Notes under the pieces: model-generated | Database searches by the model: none | Told to the model about the DNA's origin: nothing | Seen by the model: only the letters and a program-made list of their open reading frames with translations | Program-made: the position numbers and the translations under genes | Shown: in pieces, positions 63,491-64,000 of the stretch | How positions within the stretch are numbered: the first letter of the stretch is position 1 | Layout: every line of letters starts with the position of its first letter | Source: Brevibacillus ruminantium | Lineage (GTDB): Bacteria > Bacillota > Bacilli > Brevibacillales > Brevibacillaceae | Length of the DNA stretch: 64,000 nucleotides | Direction of reading: 5' to 3' | Assembly: GCF_023746555.1 (NCBI RefSeq) | Contig: NZ_CP098755.1 | Span: forward strand, 3,608,501-3,672,500

Positions 63491-64000
63491 TTAGTATCGC
63501 TCTATAGACACGTTCTGGTAGTAGTGTTGCAAGATTTCCCGATAGTCATACCCGTTCTGAGCCATGGCCTTGGCACCGTATTGAGAGACACCCAATCCGT
63601 GGCCAAATCCGGTTCCCACAAACAGGAACGACTGCTGCTTGGAAGCTACGCGCAGCTTACTGCCTTCACTTAAGATCAGGAACTGGTCGTTGTACCCGTT
63701 TGCAGGCATCGCTCCGTAACCGCCCGCTCCAATCGCCATGACTCCGCCGGATTTAGGGTAGTTGGTACTCTTCCCGCCAGCGCCCAGCACAGTGATGCTG
63801 CCTGTCTCTTCCACATCAAACTTGGTGCTGCGCAGCGCTGATCCCCCTTGCTGAAAGATGGAACGATGCGCATCCGGTGAAGAAACTTTTATTACCTGTC
63901 CGTTCGCCTCCATCTCCAGCACGCGACCAGACTCGCCTCGATCTGTTACGCGAAGGGTCTGGACCACTCCACTGATCCGTTTCCCATTGTTTTTGTCCTG
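63491..64000 (-). CDS. SpoIID/LytB domain protein, C-terminal part (runs off the window)
   Basis: About 169 residues visible, open to the window edge at 64000. The C-terminal signature [20 protein letters not shown] and [11 protein letters not shown] is that of SpoIID/LytB proteins, which are lytic transglycosylases or amidase enhancers. A DxNGxRISG-type segment opens the visible part. No sporulation-specific context is seen, so it may be the vegetative LytB-like gene near ruvB-queA in Brevibacillus. Confidence 0.85.
   Translation of the reverse strand, partial: QDKNNGKRISGVVQTLRVTDRGESGRVLEMEANGQVIKVSSPDAHRSIFQQGGSALRSTKFDVEETGSITVLGAGGKSTNYPKSGGVMAIGAGGYGAMPANGYNDQFLILSEGSKLRVASKQQSFLFVGTGFGHGLGVSQYGAKAMAQNGYDYREILQHYYQNVSIERY

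Overview
The window comes from a Gram-positive, spore-forming member of the Bacillales, most likely Brevibacillus or a close relative (Paenibacillaceae). The genus is an inference from gene content and order. The backbone follows the Bacillus subtilis yrr/yrv/yrb block: a class B PBP, udk, trmR, mltG, yrzB, yqgF, yrzL, alaS, yrrI, yrrD-like, recD2, yrvO, cymR, rarA, tcdA, aspS, hisS, an SH3b amidase, dtd, rel, apt, recJ, secF/secD, comN, spoVB, a DUF421 gene, yrzE, yajC, tgt, queA and a SpoIID/LytB gene. Nearly all of these are on the minus strand. Start codons are often GTG or TTG behind strong Shine-Dalgarno sequences. No rRNA, tRNA, insertion sequence, prophage or CRISPR array was seen.

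Region by region. Positions 1-9.8 kb hold tRNA modification, cell-wall and alanyl-tRNA synthetase genes, with an Ala T-box before alaS. A plus-strand pair of unknown membrane-anchored proteins (3408-4468) sits inside this block. At 9.9-10.9 kb a yybP-ykoY manganese riboswitch precedes a TerC-family gene. From 23.4 down to 11.0 kb lies an eleven-gene operon: M81 peptidase, RpiR regulator, five-part peptide ABC importer, two cytoplasmic beta-lactamase-fold hydrolases, N-succinylamino acid racemase and a GNAT acyltransferase. It reads as a route for importing D-residue peptides and turning the freed D-amino acids into L-amino acids. At 23.5-26.8 kb are small conserved genes and recD2. From 26.9 to 32.9 kb a cassette interrupts the recD2-yrvO neighbourhood: a chemoreceptor, then a YtrA-type regulator, an ABC ATPase, a permease and an unusual membrane zinc metallopeptidase with a ComEA-like helix-hairpin-helix.

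From 33.0 to 42.7 kb are cysteine desulfurase, CymR, RarA, TcdA, a probable 6S RNA, AspRS, HisRS (with a T-box whose specifier overlaps Asp and His codons) and HemZ. From 42.9 to 53.0 kb are a five-SH3b amidase, an RpiR/M19 dipeptidase pair, Dtd, Rel with a possible leader attenuator, Apt and RecJ. From 53.1 to 64.0 kb are a CDF transporter, SecDF, ComN, SpoVB, DUF421, CorA, YrzE, YajC, Tgt, QueA and the end of a SpoIID/LytB gene.

Two themes stand out. One is D-amino acid handling: the racemase operon, the dipeptidase pair and Dtd. The other is RNA-level control: two T-boxes, a manganese riboswitch with two mutually compatible terminators, a hairpin directly before rel, and several terminators that overlap stop codons.
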